Positions 40,753-50,041 are shown, numbered from the stretch's first letter. The stretch is 53,197 nucleotides of DNA from JADLGF01 sp020849415 (GCA_033812595.1 JAPXTJ010000003.1:1-53197), one strand, 5' to 3'. Made by a program: numbers and translations. The notes: generated by a model not told the origin, from the sequence alone.

Positions 40753-41928
40753 ATGAAACTCGCCACGCGCATGAGTCGACTCGGCACGGAAACCGCCTTC
40801 GAAGTCCTCGTCCGCGCCCGCGCCCTCGAAGCGCAGGGGAAGGATGTGATTCACCTGGAGGTCGGCGAGCCTGATTTCGACACGCCGCAGAACGTGATCG
40901 AGGCCGGGGTCGACGCGCTGCGCAACGGCTGGACCCACTACGGCCCGGCGGCGGGTCAGCCCGATTTCCGGACCGCGATCGCCAACTACCTGAACACCGC
41001 CCGGGGCACCAGTTACGATCTCAACAACATCGTTGTCACCCCCGGCGGCAAGCCGATCATGTTCTTCGTCATCCTGGCGCTGCTCGAAGCGGGCGACGAG
41101 GCGATCTACCCGAACCCCGGCTTCCCGATCTACGAATCGATGATCAATTTCACCGGCGCCACGGCCGTGCCGGCGCCGATCCTCGAGGAGAACGATTTCG
41201 CACTCGATGTCGATGGCCTCGAAGCGTTGATTTCCCCGCGCACCAAACTGCTGATCATCAACAGCCCGAGCAATCCGACCGGCGGCGTGCTCAACCGCGA
41301 CGAAATCGCCCGCATCGCCGAACTGGCGGTGAAGCACGACCTGATCGTCATGGCGGATGAGATCTACGCCGAGATCCTCTTCGAAGGGGAGCACGTTTCG
41401 ATCGCCACCATGCCCGGCATGGCCGAGCGGACGATCATCCTCGACGGCTTTTCCAAGACCTACGCCATGACCGGCTGGCGGCTCGGCTACGGCGCGATGC
41501 CGGAGGAGTTCGCCAAGGTCGTCACCAATCTCATGGTCAACAGCAACTCCTGCACCAACATGGCCACCCAGCGCGCCGGCCTCGAAGCGCTCACCGGTCC
41601 GCAGGATGACGTGGTGAAGATGGTCGCCGCGTTCAGGAACCGGCGGCAACTGATTGTCGATGGTCTCAACGCCATCGACGGCATCACCTGCCGGCTGCCG
41701 AAAGGCGCCTTCTACGTCTTCCCGAATATCACCGGCACCGGGCTGAAGAGCAAGCCGTTCGCTGATTACCTGCTGCAGGAGCATGGCGTCGCCGCGCTCT
41801 CTGGCACCGCGTTCGGCAGCTATGGCGAGGGCTACCTCCGCCTTTCCTACGCCAACTCGGAAGAGAATCTCACCAAGGCGCTGGAGCGGATCGCGGCGGC
41901 GGTTGCAGGCGCCAAAGCCCTGGCGTAG
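40753..41928 (+). CDS. PLP-dependent class I/II aminotransferase (AspB-like)
   Basis: 391-aa fold-type I aminotransferase. Motifs: HLEVGEPDFDTP at the N-terminus, NSPSNPTGGVL (Asn that holds the PLP ring), MADEIYAE (Asp binding the pyridine N), and the Schiff-base Lys in GFSKTYAMTGWRLGY. The C-terminal Arg for the substrate carboxylate is in YLRLSYANS. Probably uses glutamate or aspartate with a 2-oxo acid; exact substrate not readable. Divergent from the hydrolase operon. Confidence 0.88.
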   Translation: MKLATRMSRLGTETAFEVLVRARALEAQGKDVIHLEVGEPDFDTPQNVIEAGVDALRNGWTHYGPAAGQPDFRTAIANYLNTARGTSYDLNNIVVTPGGKPIMFFVILALLEAGDEAIYPNPGFPIYESMINFTGATAVPAPILEENDFALDVDGLEALISPRTKLLIINSPSNPTGGVLNRDEIARIAELAVKHDLIVMADEIYAEILFEGEHVSIATMPGMAERTIILDGFSKTYAMTGWRLGYGAMPEEFAKVVTNLMVNSNSCTNMATQRAGLEALTGPQDDVVKMVAAFRNRRQLIVDGLNAIDGITCRLPKGAFYVFPNITGTGLKSKPFADYLLQEHGVAALSGTAFGSYGEGYLRLSYANSEENLTKALERIAAAVAGAKALA

Positions 41929-41986
41929 GATTGTTAGCAAAGAAAACTACGAAACGATCTTATTGGTCAGGTGGTAATCGAACCTT

Positions 41987-44473
41987 ATGGATGACGACCC
42001 TGGCAGTACCGCCGGTCATCGATCGGCCGTACCGTCTTATTTGACACGTTTCATCGGGCGGGAACGGGAAGCGGAAATCCTGGTCGGTTTGCTGGCCGAT
42101 CCGGAGGTTCGCTGGGTTACCCTGACCGGTCCGGGTGGTGTGGGCAAAACGCGCCTGGCGATCGAATCGATCGCGCAATTGCGCGCCGCCCGGGCCGATG
42201 TCCCGCCAATCGCCAGCTTCGTCCCCCTCTTTGGCATCGCCAACATTCAACAGGCGCTCAACGGGATCGCGCGGGAACTCGATGGCACTGCCCACGATAC
42301 CGATCCGCTCGTTACGATTCGAAACGTAGCGGACGGGCGGCGGCTCTACCTCCTGCTCGACAACGCGGACGGCCTGGCATCTGCGAGCGCTGAGTTGGCG
42401 GCACTGCTGCACCTGCCGGGGTGCGAACAGCTGACGCTGGTCGTTACCAGCCGGACCCCATTCGACTACGTCGGTGAGCACCTGCTGCCCGTCAACCCGT
42501 TGCCGCTACCAGATCTGGTGGCCGATTCGCCAACCAACCTCCGCACAAATCCGGCGGTCAGCCTCTTCCTCGATCGCGCCCGCGCAGCCCGCAGCGATCT
42601 ATCGTTCAACGACCGCGAGATCGCGACCATTGCCACGATTTGCCGCCGGCTCGACGGGTTACCCCTGGCGGTCGAACTGACCGCCAGCCGGCTGCGGCAA
42701 CTCAGCCTGACCACAATCGCCGCCCGGCTCGAGGAATCGCGCTTCAGCCTCGATGGCGCCACCGTTCCCCATGAATTGCCAGGCCACGTCGCCCTGCGAG
42801 ATTCGATCGCATCGAGTTTCGATCTTCTCGATGAAGCCGAGCGGGAGTTCCTGCTCCGGCTCTCCGTTTTCACGGGCGGCGTGTCGCTCGAAACCGGCCG
42901 GCGGATGGCGGCGGGCTACAACGCCGACCACGGCTATCCATTCGCCGACGGGTATGGTCTCAAACCGGGAGCGTATCTCTACTTCGATGAAGACCAAACG
43001 ACGGACTCACCTGAGGTCCAGGCACGCGGGTACGATCTTGAGCCCCTTCAACTCGATCCCGAGGCCACGCTGGAGCGACTCGTCAATCAGAGCCTGCTGC
43101 AACGCACGTTCGATAGCGACGGCGAAACCCGGTATCAATTCCTGGAGACGATCAACGAGTTCGCCCGGGCTGAACTCGCCGCCAGTGGCGGGCTGGAGGC
43201 AGCAAATCACGCTCGGATGAGAGTGATTATGGCGCTCGCTGAAGCAGCGCATGAGGGCCTTTGGGTGGGGCACCGCCGGGTGGTGCCGATCGAACGGCTC
43301 GATGCGGAACTGACGAACTTGCGTCCCACCCTGGAGTGGATGCTTGATCAAGGAGATGACGCCGCGGATCTCATGGTCCGCGGCGCGGACCTCCTGGCCA
43401 CCTATTTTCGGATGCGGGGCATGCTTCCGGAGGCAGTGAGCTGGCTCACCAGGGCGCTGGCGCTCAATGGCGCCAAACCGTACCGGCGCATCAACGGCCT
43501 CAACCAACTTGGTTTCGCCCATTGGATGTGCGGCGAAGACGATCGCGCCAGACAGGTGCTGCATGAGTCGCTCGACCTGGTATCCGGACGTGACTACCCC
43601 AGTCCCGAGGCACGTTGCCGCTTCTATCTGGCGCTGGTCGCCTGGCGAGGTGGCCCCGAAGCCGCCATGGAAGCGGTCGGGCATCTTCAGGAAGCGCTCC
43701 GCCTCTTCCCCATCTGGGACGACGGAATCGGTATTGGCGTCTGCAAACTCGCGCTTGGTGAGGTGGTACGAACGTCCGGCGACTCCGCCGGGGCCACCCG
43801 GTTGTTTGAAGAGGCGCTGGAACAATTTGATCGTGATGACTACGCGTGGGGCACCGCCACCGCACTGTGGTTCCTCGGTGAGGCGGCGCGTGCTGACGGC
43901 GATGAACGCCGGGCGGCCGATTTCATGGCCAGGGGATTGACAGCGTACCAGCAGACCGGTGACCGGCTCGGCGTGGCCGGGTGCGTGGGCGGTATTGCGG
44001 CGCTGCTCGCCGCTCGCCAGGATTGGGCGATGGCGGCCCGCTTTTTCGGCGCGGCCTCGTCATTGCGTGAATACACCAGTTCATTCCTGCCACCCACCCA
44101 TGAATCGGACCACGAAACCATCGCCACCTTGGTTGTGCAAACGATCGGGCCGGACGAGTTCCTGGCGGGTCGCAACGGCGATCACGCCGCTACCGTCGCC
44201 GAAGCGCTGCGCATCGCGAAAGCCATCGCCGCCGGAAAATCGACCGCAGCCGTACCCTTCATAAACGTGAAGAAACCCACGAGAGCCCGCCGGCAGGTCC
44301 TGGCACTGCTCCTGGAAGGTAAGGACATCAAGGAGATCGCGGCGGCGCTCAACCGGGGCGTTTCAACCGTCTATCGTCATCGCGACGAGCTGCTCGAGGC
44401 TTACGGCTGCCAAACGGTCGAAGAACTGCGGCGGAAATTCAAGCTGAGCGGTCAGCCGAGTGATGAGGCATAG
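41987..44473 (+). CDS. STAND-type ATPase transcriptional regulator with HTH domain
   Basis: 828 aa. An NB-ARC-like P-loop domain spans about 20-290, with Walker A GPGGVGKTRL and Walker B LYLLLDNAD, followed by a winged-helix region and an unusual acidic, Tyr-rich insertion (GYGLKPGAYLYFDED). TPR-like helical repeats occupy about 430-720. The C-terminus (about 765-815) carries a helix-turn-helix in KDIKEIAAALNRGVSTVYRH, LuxR-like. Such proteins are ligand-gated switches that oligomerise on ATP binding and activate transcription. It lies between an aminotransferase and a convergent ABC exporter operon. Confidence 0.8.
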   Translation: MDDDPGSTAGHRSAVPSYLTRFIGREREAEILVGLLADPEVRWVTLTGPGGVGKTRLAIESIAQLRAARADVPPIASFVPLFGIANIQQALNGIARELDGTAHDTDPLVTIRNVADGRRLYLLLDNADGLASASAELAALLHLPGCEQLTLVVTSRTPFDYVGEHLLPVNPLPLPDLVADSPTNLRTNPAVSLFLDRARAARSDLSFNDREIATIATICRRLDGLPLAVELTASRLRQLSLTTIAARLEESRFSLDGATVPHELPGHVALRDSIASSFDLLDEAEREFLLRLSVFTGGVSLETGRRMAAGYNADHGYPFADGYGLKPGAYLYFDEDQTTDSPEVQARGYDLEPLQLDPEATLERLVNQSLLQRTFDSDGETRYQFLETINEFARAELAASGGLEAANHARMRVIMALAEAAHEGLWVGHRRVVPIERLDAELTNLRPTLEWMLDQGDDAADLMVRGADLLATYFRMRGMLPEAVSWLTRALALNGAKPYRRINGLNQLGFAHWMCGEDDRARQVLHESLDLVSGRDYPSPEARCRFYLALVAWRGGPEAAMEAVGHLQEALRLFPIWDDGIGIGVCKLALGEVVRTSGDSAGATRLFEEALEQFDRDDYAWGTATALWFLGEAARADGDERRAADFMARGLTAYQQTGDRLGVAGCVGGIAALLAARQDWAMAARFFGAASSLREYTSSFLPPTHESDHETIATLVVQTIGPDEFLAGRNGDHAATVAEALRIAKAIAAGKSTAAVPFINVKKPTRARRQVLALLLEGKDIKEIAAALNRGVSTVYRHRDELLEAYGCQTVEELRRKFKLSGQPSDEA

Positions 44474-44530
44474 GGCGTGGGGCATACATCGTACGGAGCT
44501 TTCCCCTTGCCGTAAGCCGTATCCCTCGAA

Positions 44531-45523
44531 TCACGCCTTGTAGATGTGCTGGATGATCGATTCGATTGAGGGTTCCTCGATCGACATGTCGCGGATCGAG
44601 CCGTATTCGGTCAGGGCGGTGAGGACATCGGGCGCGGTCAGCCTTGAGCGTTCGAAGGCAACCCGTACTCGCTGGCCGGTTTGATCGAGCAGGCGCATGC
44701 CGCGCGTTTCGAGCTGATCGTCGAGGGTGGGAGGGTCGTCGAAATCGACGGTCATCGTCCGCTCGGTGGCGATTTTGTCGCGCAGTCTTGCGAGATCGCC
44801 GTCGTGCACGATGTGGCCGTGATCGATGACGATGATCCGTTTGCAGAGGCGCTCGATATCGGCCAGATCGTGCGTGGTCAGCAGAATCGTCACCCCGGCC
44901 TCCCGATTGAGGTGCGCCAGGAACTCGCGGATGTTCGTTTTCGCGACGAGATCGAGTCCGATCGTCGGCTCATCAAGGTAGAGCACCTGCGGATCGTGCA
45001 ATAGCGCGGCCGCGAGATCGCCCCGCATCCGCTGGCCGAGCGAGAGTTGCCGCACGGGCGTGTTCAGGAACGATCCGAGTTCGAGGAGTTCCGCCGCCAT
45101 GGTGAAGTTCTCCCGGAACCGTTGCTCCGGCACCCGGTAAACGTGCTGCAGGAGTTCGAGCGATTCGATCAGCGGCAAATCCCACCAGAGCTGGGTCCGC
45201 TGCCCGAAGACCACGCCGATCTGCTGCGCCAGCTTGCGCCGCTCGCTCCAGGGGGTGAACCCGGCCACGGTCGCCTCGCCAGAGGACGGGGTGAGCACGC
45301 CGGTCAGCATCTTGATCGTGGTCGATTTCCCGGCGCCGTTCGGGCCGATGTAGCCGACGATCTCACCCCGGGCGACATCGAACGAGACCGCATCGACCGC
45401 CGTCACCGTTTCACTGGCGCGATCGAACAACCCGCGCATCGCTCCGACCATGCCGGCGCGACGGGTGTGCCGCTCGAAGCGTTTGCTCAAATCGCGCGCC
45501 TGAATCTGGGTGGTCACGGTCAA
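44531..45523 (-). CDS. ABC-2 type exporter, ATP-binding subunit
   Basis: 330-aa ATPase. Walker A GPNGAGKSTTIKML, Q-loop region VVFGQRTQLWWDLP (typical of ATPases paired with DUF990-type permeases), signature LSLGQRMRGDLAAAL, Walker B VLYLDEPTIGLD and the switch His in LLTTHDL. A C-terminal extension follows the ATPase fold. The start is TTG 45523, overlapping the permease stop, or GTG 45517 with GGGAG upstream. Last gene of a three-gene exporter operon; substrate unknown. Confidence 0.88.
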   Translation of the reverse strand: MTVTTQIQARDLSKRFERHTRRAGMVGAMRGLFDRASETVTAVDAVSFDVARGEIVGYIGPNGAGKSTTIKMLTGVLTPSSGEATVAGFTPWSERRKLAQQIGVVFGQRTQLWWDLPLIESLELLQHVYRVPEQRFRENFTMAAELLELGSFLNTPVRQLSLGQRMRGDLAAALLHDPQVLYLDEPTIGLDLVAKTNIREFLAHLNREAGVTILLTTHDLADIERLCKRIIVIDHGHIVHDGDLARLRDKIATERTMTVDFDDPPTLDDQLETRGMRLLDQTGQRVRVAFERSRLTAPDVLTALTEYGSIRDMSIEEPSIESIIQHIYKA

Positions 45524-46341
45524 CTCCCGGTCGAGGTGTAACGGCGCAGCGCCGCTCGCCAGCCAAAGCGAATCACCAGGCAGAACAACAGCGCCGCCAG
45601 CGGCGCCACGAACGATGCCGCGCGCGGCAGGCCGAGCGGATCGGCGCGATCGAGCAGGTAAAGCGCCGGGTAATAGGTCATGAAGCCGATCGGCACAAGC
45701 CAGAGAAAGATCAGGCGCAATCCCCGCCGGAAGATGTGGAGCGGGTACTGGCCGAGGTCGGAGCCGCCGTAGGTGAACGCGTTGACCGCCTCAACGCCGT
45801 TGACCGTCCAGAAGGCAAAGATCGCCTCGACCGTGAAGAGGGCGGTGAAAAAGGCCGTGCCGGAAAGGATGATGACCGGGAGGTAGGCGATCCGGCCCAC
45901 CGACCATTCGATCGGCGCGGTCGCGAGTCCGATCCCGAGAAGCAGCACGCCCTGCGTCAGGTGGCCGAAGTGCCGGGCCGAAACCTCGCTCACCACCGAT
46001 TGCAGGTAGACCGACATCGGCCGCACCAGATTGCGATCGAAGGTGCCCTCGCGAATCATCTGCGGCACCGATTGGACGCCGTTGGAGAGGGTATCGCCGA
46101 GTGAGAACGTCACCATCGCCAGCCCGTGCAGCAGGATGACCTCCTCCAACGACCACCCGCCGAGATTGTCGAAGTGCTGGAAGAGCGACCAGGTTACGAG
46201 CACCTCGGCGATGTTGACGAAGAAGTTGCCGACGATCTGCATCCAGAAGGAGGCGCGGTACTGCATCTGCCCGCGAATCCGCAGCAGCGCGATCCGGAGG
46301 GCGACGGCGAGATCGTTGCGAAAATCAGCGACCTTATCCAC
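45520..46341 (-). CDS. ABC-2 family permease (second membrane subunit)
   Basis: About 273 aa with six hydrophobic helices; the sequence FRNDLAVALRIALLRIRG and QYRASFWMQIVGNFF matches permeases of the DUF990/ABC-2 group. The MIREGTFDRNLVRPMSVYL segment is a family hallmark. Start is uncertain between GTG 46341 (overlaps the upstream stop by 8 bp) and GTG 46365. Works with the neighbouring permease as a heterodimer. Confidence 0.8.
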   Translation of the reverse strand: MDKVADFRNDLAVALRIALLRIRGQMQYRASFWMQIVGNFFVNIAEVLVTWSLFQHFDNLGGWSLEEVILLHGLAMVTFSLGDTLSNGVQSVPQMIREGTFDRNLVRPMSVYLQSVVSEVSARHFGHLTQGVLLLGIGLATAPIEWSVGRIAYLPVIILSGTAFFTALFTVEAIFAFWTVNGVEAVNAFTYGGSDLGQYPLHIFRRGLRLIFLWLVPIGFMTYYPALYLLDRADPLGLPRAASFVAPLAALLFCLVIRFGWRAALRRYTSTGS

Positions 46342-47122
46342 CCTGCACCACCAGTTTCTGCTCACCGGCGCGAAGGATGCGCTTCACCAGCAGGGTGAGC
46401 AGCACGATCCAGATCGCCTGCACGCCGAGTCCCTGCCAGATCGGCATCCGGCCCAGGTAGATTTCGTTCGGCACCATCAACACGGCCTGAAACGGCAAAA
46501 AGCGGGCGATGGTCTGCACGGTGTCCGGCAGGAAATCGAGCGGCGCCAGCATCCCCGAGAAGAAGTTGAAGATGGCGACGTACATCATCGAGACGCCGCG
46601 ATGATCGAGCACCCAGAAGCCGGCGAGGTTGGAAAGAAAGCGCAGGCAAAAGCTGATCATCACCGCCAGCGTGACCGAACCGAGAAACCCGAACGCGGCC
46701 GCCACGCCGGCCGGTCGCAGCAGATCGAAGAAGATGGCGCCAACGGTGAAGGTCGGGATACCGCGCAGCAGAAAGTGCGCGACCGCCCGGCCGAGATCGC
46801 GCGACAGCCAGTAGCTGAAATAGTCGAATGGCTTGAGCAGCTCGCTCACGATCGCGCCGCTCTGGATGCTGCGCGTCACCTCCCACCAGCCCCAGATGAA
46901 GACGGTCATCAGCAACGACTGGTTGATCCAGATCAGGGTGACGGTTTGATCCGGCGTCCAGCTCGCGACGGTGTCATTCCCCTGCGACCGGTAGAACGCA
47001 ATGAAGATCGAGGCGATCATCACCCCGAAAATGCTGTTGGTGAAGAGCCCGGCGAGGGTGGCGGCGCGGTAGGCGAATTGTTGCTGGAACGAGGTCCGCG
47101 CCAGTTCGAGGTAGAGCCGCAT
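46334..47122 (-). CDS. ABC-2 family permease (first membrane subunit)
   Basis: About 262 aa with six hydrophobic helices. Features matching its partner: SFQQQFAYRAATLAGLFTN at the start, IQSGAIVSELLKPFDYF and FNFFSGMLAPLDFLP. ATG 47122 (AAAAGG upstream) is preferred over the in-frame start at 47149. First gene of the operon. Confidence 0.8.
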   Translation of the reverse strand: MRLYLELARTSFQQQFAYRAATLAGLFTNSIFGVMIASIFIAFYRSQGNDTVASWTPDQTVTLIWINQSLLMTVFIWGWWEVTRSIQSGAIVSELLKPFDYFSYWLSRDLGRAVAHFLLRGIPTFTVGAIFFDLLRPAGVAAAFGFLGSVTLAVMISFCLRFLSNLAGFWVLDHRGVSMMYVAIFNFFSGMLAPLDFLPDTVQTIARFLPFQAVLMVPNEIYLGRMPIWQGLGVQAIWIVLLTLLVKRILRAGEQKLVVQGG

Positions 47123-47282
47123 GGGTAGAAGCCTTTTCCGGCACGCCACAAACCCCGAAATGGTGATTCGGGGAGGTCACGGGGAGTTGGGTATACACGC
47201 GGCACGCCGGTCGGCCCAGAGCCCCATCGCCGTGGGCAGGGTCGGAGATGATACCCCCACTCATTGAAAGCGACAAGCGGTT

Positions 47283-47322
47283 GTCCAAAGTTGTCCTATT
47301 CTGGACAACTTTGGACTATACT
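47283..47322 (+). promoter_or_regulatory. Perfect dyad operator and promoter of the toxin-antitoxin pair
   Basis: GTCCAAAGTTGTCC (47283-47296) and its exact inverse (47303-47316) with a 6-bp spacer. Each arm holds two TGTCC half-sites 10 bp apart, one helical turn. TATACT (47317-47322) directly follows as -10. The position fits autorepression by the antitoxin. Confidence 0.8.
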
Positions 47323-47350
47323 GAAATCAAGGCATAGGAAAGGACCAGCA

Positions 47351-47683
47351 ATGACTGACCCGATCAATGAGATTCGAAGCGGGATTTCGGACACGAAGCA
47401 GAACTTCAGCAAGCTGATCAACGAAGTTGCCGGCCGCGAAACCCGCGTTGTGGTCGAGAAGAACGGCTTGCCCGTCGCCGCCATTATCTCGGCCAAGGAC
47501 TACGAATGGCTTAAGCGATTCGAGGCCAACCGCGCTCGCCAACTCGAGTCGATGAGACGGATAAGCGAGGCCGCTGCCCACATTCCCATAGAAGAGATCG
47601 AAGCCGAAGCGGAGCGGCTCATCGCTGAAGACCGCGCAAAGTACCGTACCGAATGGAAGATCCCTGCGCAAACGCCTGAATGA
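47351..47683 (+). CDS. Phd/YefM-family antitoxin
   Basis: 110 aa. The N-terminal DNA-binding fold reads ISDTKQNFSKLINEVAG, then VVVEKNGLPVAAIISAKDYEWL, as in Phd/YefM proteins. The C-terminal half is a charged helix rich in Glu that would wrap the toxin. AAGGA precedes ATG 47351. It overlaps the toxin gene by 4 bp (ATGA). Confidence 0.88.
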   Translation: MTDPINEIRSGISDTKQNFSKLINEVAGRETRVVVEKNGLPVAAIISAKDYEWLKRFEANRARQLESMRRISEAAAHIPIEEIEAEAERLIAEDRAKYRTEWKIPAQTPE

Positions 47684-48105
47684 CAAGCGCTGTGCTCGAC
47701 GCCAATGTGTTGGTCTCTGGTGTTCTGGCGTTGGAACGTTCGACGACGACGTTGGGGCGCTTGATGCTCGCGCTCGAAGCGCTGGAGTTCAGGCTAGTCA
47801 TATCGGAAATGATCCTCAGCGAAGTAGAGAAGAACGTACCGCGAGTACTTGGATCGGCCGTCGACGGTCCCAATACGCTCTCGGACTACCTCAACTTTTT
47901 GAGAATGGTGGCCGATGTCACTGAAGTCACCAGCGTGACCCCTGGCATCGCAACACACCCGGAGGACGATTGGATTCTCGCGACCGCCGTTCTCGGCGAG
48001 GTGGAATTCCTCGTCACCGGAGACAAGCAACTCCTTGCCTTAAACGAGTACCGGGGCGTGAAAATCATCACACCCCGGCAATTCGTTGAGCAGTACCTGA
48101 GCTGA
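47680..48105 (+). CDS. PIN-domain toxin (COG1569-type)
   Basis: 141-aa putative ribonuclease. Acidic residues expected for a Mg2+-dependent PIN nuclease: Asp7 in AVLDANVLVSG, Glu in ISEMILSEVEKN, the DD pair in HPEDDWILATA and Asp in LVTGDKQLL. It corresponds to the 'putative toxin, PIN family' group. Pairing of a Phd-type antitoxin with a PIN toxin is a mixed but known arrangement. RNA target unknown. Confidence 0.88.
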   Translation: MTSAVLDANVLVSGVLALERSTTTLGRLMLALEALEFRLVISEMILSEVEKNVPRVLGSAVDGPNTLSDYLNFLRMVADVTEVTSVTPGIATHPEDDWILATAVLGEVEFLVTGDKQLLALNEYRGVKIITPRQFVEQYLS

Positions 48106-48113
48106 GGTCCGGG

Positions 48114-48533
48114 TTAGACCAGCGCTACCTGGGACTCGATGTTGCCCTTGACGGCTTTGGAGTAGGGGCAGTTGGCGTTGGCTTCATCGACCAGGCGCTG
48201 CGCGATCTCACGCTCCACGCCCGGGATCGCGATTTCGATGCGGGCGGCTAGGCCGTAGCCGCCGTCGGCGTCCTGGCCCTGGCCGATCTCGACCGTGATC
48301 GTCGAGCCGGAGGCGTCCACCCCCGCCCGACGCGCCGCGCCGCCCAGCGCGCTCTGCAGGCAGGCGCCCCAGGCCGCGCCGAAGAGTTGCTCCGGGTTCG
48401 TCCCCTCGGCGACGCCGTTCAGCTTCGGTGTCCGCAACTGCACATCGAGCACGCCATCGTCACTGATGGCGCGACCCATACGACCACCGCTGACGATTAC
48501 GGACGTCCGGTATTTGACATCGACCTTCCCCAT
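48114..48533 (-). CDS. Organic hydroperoxide resistance protein, OsmC/Ohr family
   Basis: 139-aa thiol peroxidase. The two catalytic cysteines lie in GAAWGACLQSAL and ANCPYSKAVKGN, the Ohr layout. GGGAGGAAAG precedes the ATG. It is the last gene of a minus-strand redox run (FMN reductase, small Cys protein, FrnE-like protein, Ohr), 15 bp after the FrnE-like gene. Reduces organic hydroperoxides with dithiol partners. Confidence 0.9.
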   Translation of the reverse strand: MGKVDVKYRTSVIVSGGRMGRAISDDGVLDVQLRTPKLNGVAEGTNPEQLFGAAWGACLQSALGGAARRAGVDASGSTITVEIGQGQDADGGYGLAARIEIAIPGVEREIAQRLVDEANANCPYSKAVKGNIESQVALV

Positions 48534-48548
48534 AGTCTTTCCTCCCGA

Positions 48549-49199
48549 TCAGCTGACGCCCGCCGTCGCATCTGCCTGCGCCGCCTTGAGCGTGTTCAGG
48601 AAGACTTCGACCGGCTGCGCCCCCGAGATACCGTACCGACGATCGACCACGAAAAAGGGCACGCCGTTGCCACCGAGCGACTGCAACTCGCGCACATCGC
48701 TTCGCACTGCGTCGGCATACTCGGTGCCGCTCAGCACGCGACGCGCGTCCGCCTCCGGCACGCCCGCCTCGGCGGCCAACCGCACCAGCGTGTCGTGATC
48801 CTCCAGTCGCTCGCCCTCGGTGAACTGCCCCTTCAGAAAGCGCTCCTTGACGGCATCGCCAATCCCGAGCGATTTCGCCAGGTGCAGCACCCGGTGCGCG
48901 TCGAAGGTGTTGATCGGCTGGTACTTGTCGAAATCGTAGGCCAGCCCCTCGGCAGCGGCGAGCTCGGTCACGTGCTGATTCATCGCCTTGATCTCATCGA
49001 CACTCTTGCCGAATTTCTTCGAAAGCGCTTCGTAGACGGTACCCGTTTGCCCGAGCGGTGCGGACGGATCGAGCTGGAAACTCTTCCACTCGACCGTGAC
49101 ATCGTCCCGACCATCGAACTGCGTCAGCGCGGTTTCAAGCCGGCGCTTGCTGATGTAGCACCAGGGGCAGGTGATATCGGACCAGACTTCAATCAGCAT
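48549..49199 (-). CDS. FrnE-like DsbA-family oxidoreductase
   Basis: 216-aa thioredoxin-fold protein. Active site CPWCY at residues 11-14 in WSDITCPWCYISKRR, a helical insertion, and cis-Pro in GGNGVPFFVVDRRYGISGA. No signal peptide, so cytoplasmic. GAGGAA precedes the ATG, inside the end of the upstream small gene (11-bp overlap). Relatives act in thiol-disulfide exchange or polyketide tailoring. Confidence 0.9.
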   Translation of the reverse strand: MLIEVWSDITCPWCYISKRRLETALTQFDGRDDVTVEWKSFQLDPSAPLGQTGTVYEALSKKFGKSVDEIKAMNQHVTELAAAEGLAYDFDKYQPINTFDAHRVLHLAKSLGIGDAVKERFLKGQFTEGERLEDHDTLVRLAAEAGVPEADARRVLSGTEYADAVRSDVRELQSLGGNGVPFFVVDRRYGISGAQPVEVFLNTLKAAQADATAGVS

Positions 49200-49380
49200 C
49201 TTCGTTCCTCATCCAGGGGACCACACAGGCGTCCCCTTCGCACACGCCGGCCGGATCGCCGGTGATCATCGTCAACCCGTGTGCGGGCCGTAGCAGCGCC
49301 GGTTCCGTCATGATGGCATCATCGGTTTCCGGCTCGTCCGGAAGCGTCTCGAGCGGTCGCTCTGAATGCTGTTCACGCAT
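49189..49380 (-). CDS. Small Cys-containing protein of unknown function
   Basis: 63 aa starting MREQHSERPLETLPDEPETD. The C-terminal part LTMITGDPAGVCEGDACVVPW contains the only cysteines, as CxxxxC. AAAGGA lies eight bases upstream of ATG 49380. It sits 16 bp after the FMN reductase gene and overlaps the frnE-like start, so it is translated in a redox operon. It could be a substrate or partner of the DsbA-like protein. No family recognised. Confidence 0.6.
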   Translation of the reverse strand: MREQHSERPLETLPDEPETDDAIMTEPALLRPAHGLTMITGDPAGVCEGDACVVPWMRNEDAD

Positions 49381-49396
49381 GAGCAATCCTTTCAAT

Positions 49397-50041
49397 TCAG
49401 CCGGCGGTGACCGGTTGCAGTTTGGCCTGCATGCGTGCACCACCCGGCGGCAACTGGCCCTCAGCCCGCGCCCGTAGCAGGGCCGCGCCCCACCAGGCGA
49501 GATCCTCCAGCCCGACTTCGAGCGCCGCGTCGGTGGCGCGGTTGGTCGGTTCGCCGTCTGCGAACGCGGAACTCACGTTGCCGATCAGCACCGCGTTCCG
49601 GATCATGTGCAATTCAATTTCGAGCGCGATCGGCGTCAGCGCCAGCACCGCCCGCGCACCTCCGAAAATACCGCTGCTGTAGCCGACGGGCAGCACCACC
49701 TTGTTCCGGAATCCCTGGCTGACGAAGACGCTGTCGATGGCGTTCTTCAACGCGCCGGAGATCGTGTAGTTGTACTCAGGCGTGATGAAGATGAAGACAT
49801 CGGCTTCCTTGATCTTCGCGTTCCACGCCTTCACGACCGGATCGGAGTAGGTCGGATCGGCGGGATCACCGAGGGTGGCGCGCGTTTCCTGGAACATCGG
49901 CAGCGACCAATCGCGCAGATCGAGCGTTTCCACATCGAATCCGCCGAAGGCCCGCGCGCGAGCCTCCACCCACGGCGCCACCAGGTCGGCCGCCCGGCCC
50001 TCCCGCGTGCTCCCGACGATGATCTTGAGCTTGAGTGTCAT
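49397..50041 (-). CDS. NAD(P)H-dependent FMN reductase
   Basis: 214-aa flavodoxin-like reductase. The FMN phosphate loop is VGSTREGRAADL and the isoalloxazine segment is TPEYNYTISGALKNAIDS, the family signature. It reduces FMN or quinones with NAD(P)H and could feed flavin to the luciferase-like enzymes nearby. AAGGGA precedes the ATG. Its promoter carries a MarR-type palindrome. Confidence 0.9.
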   Translation of the reverse strand: MTLKLKIIVGSTREGRAADLVAPWVEARARAFGGFDVETLDLRDWSLPMFQETRATLGDPADPTYSDPVVKAWNAKIKEADVFIFITPEYNYTISGALKNAIDSVFVSQGFRNKVVLPVGYSSGIFGGARAVLALTPIALEIELHMIRNAVLIGNVSSAFADGEPTNRATDAALEVGLEDLAWWGAALLRARAEGQLPPGGARMQAKLQPVTAG

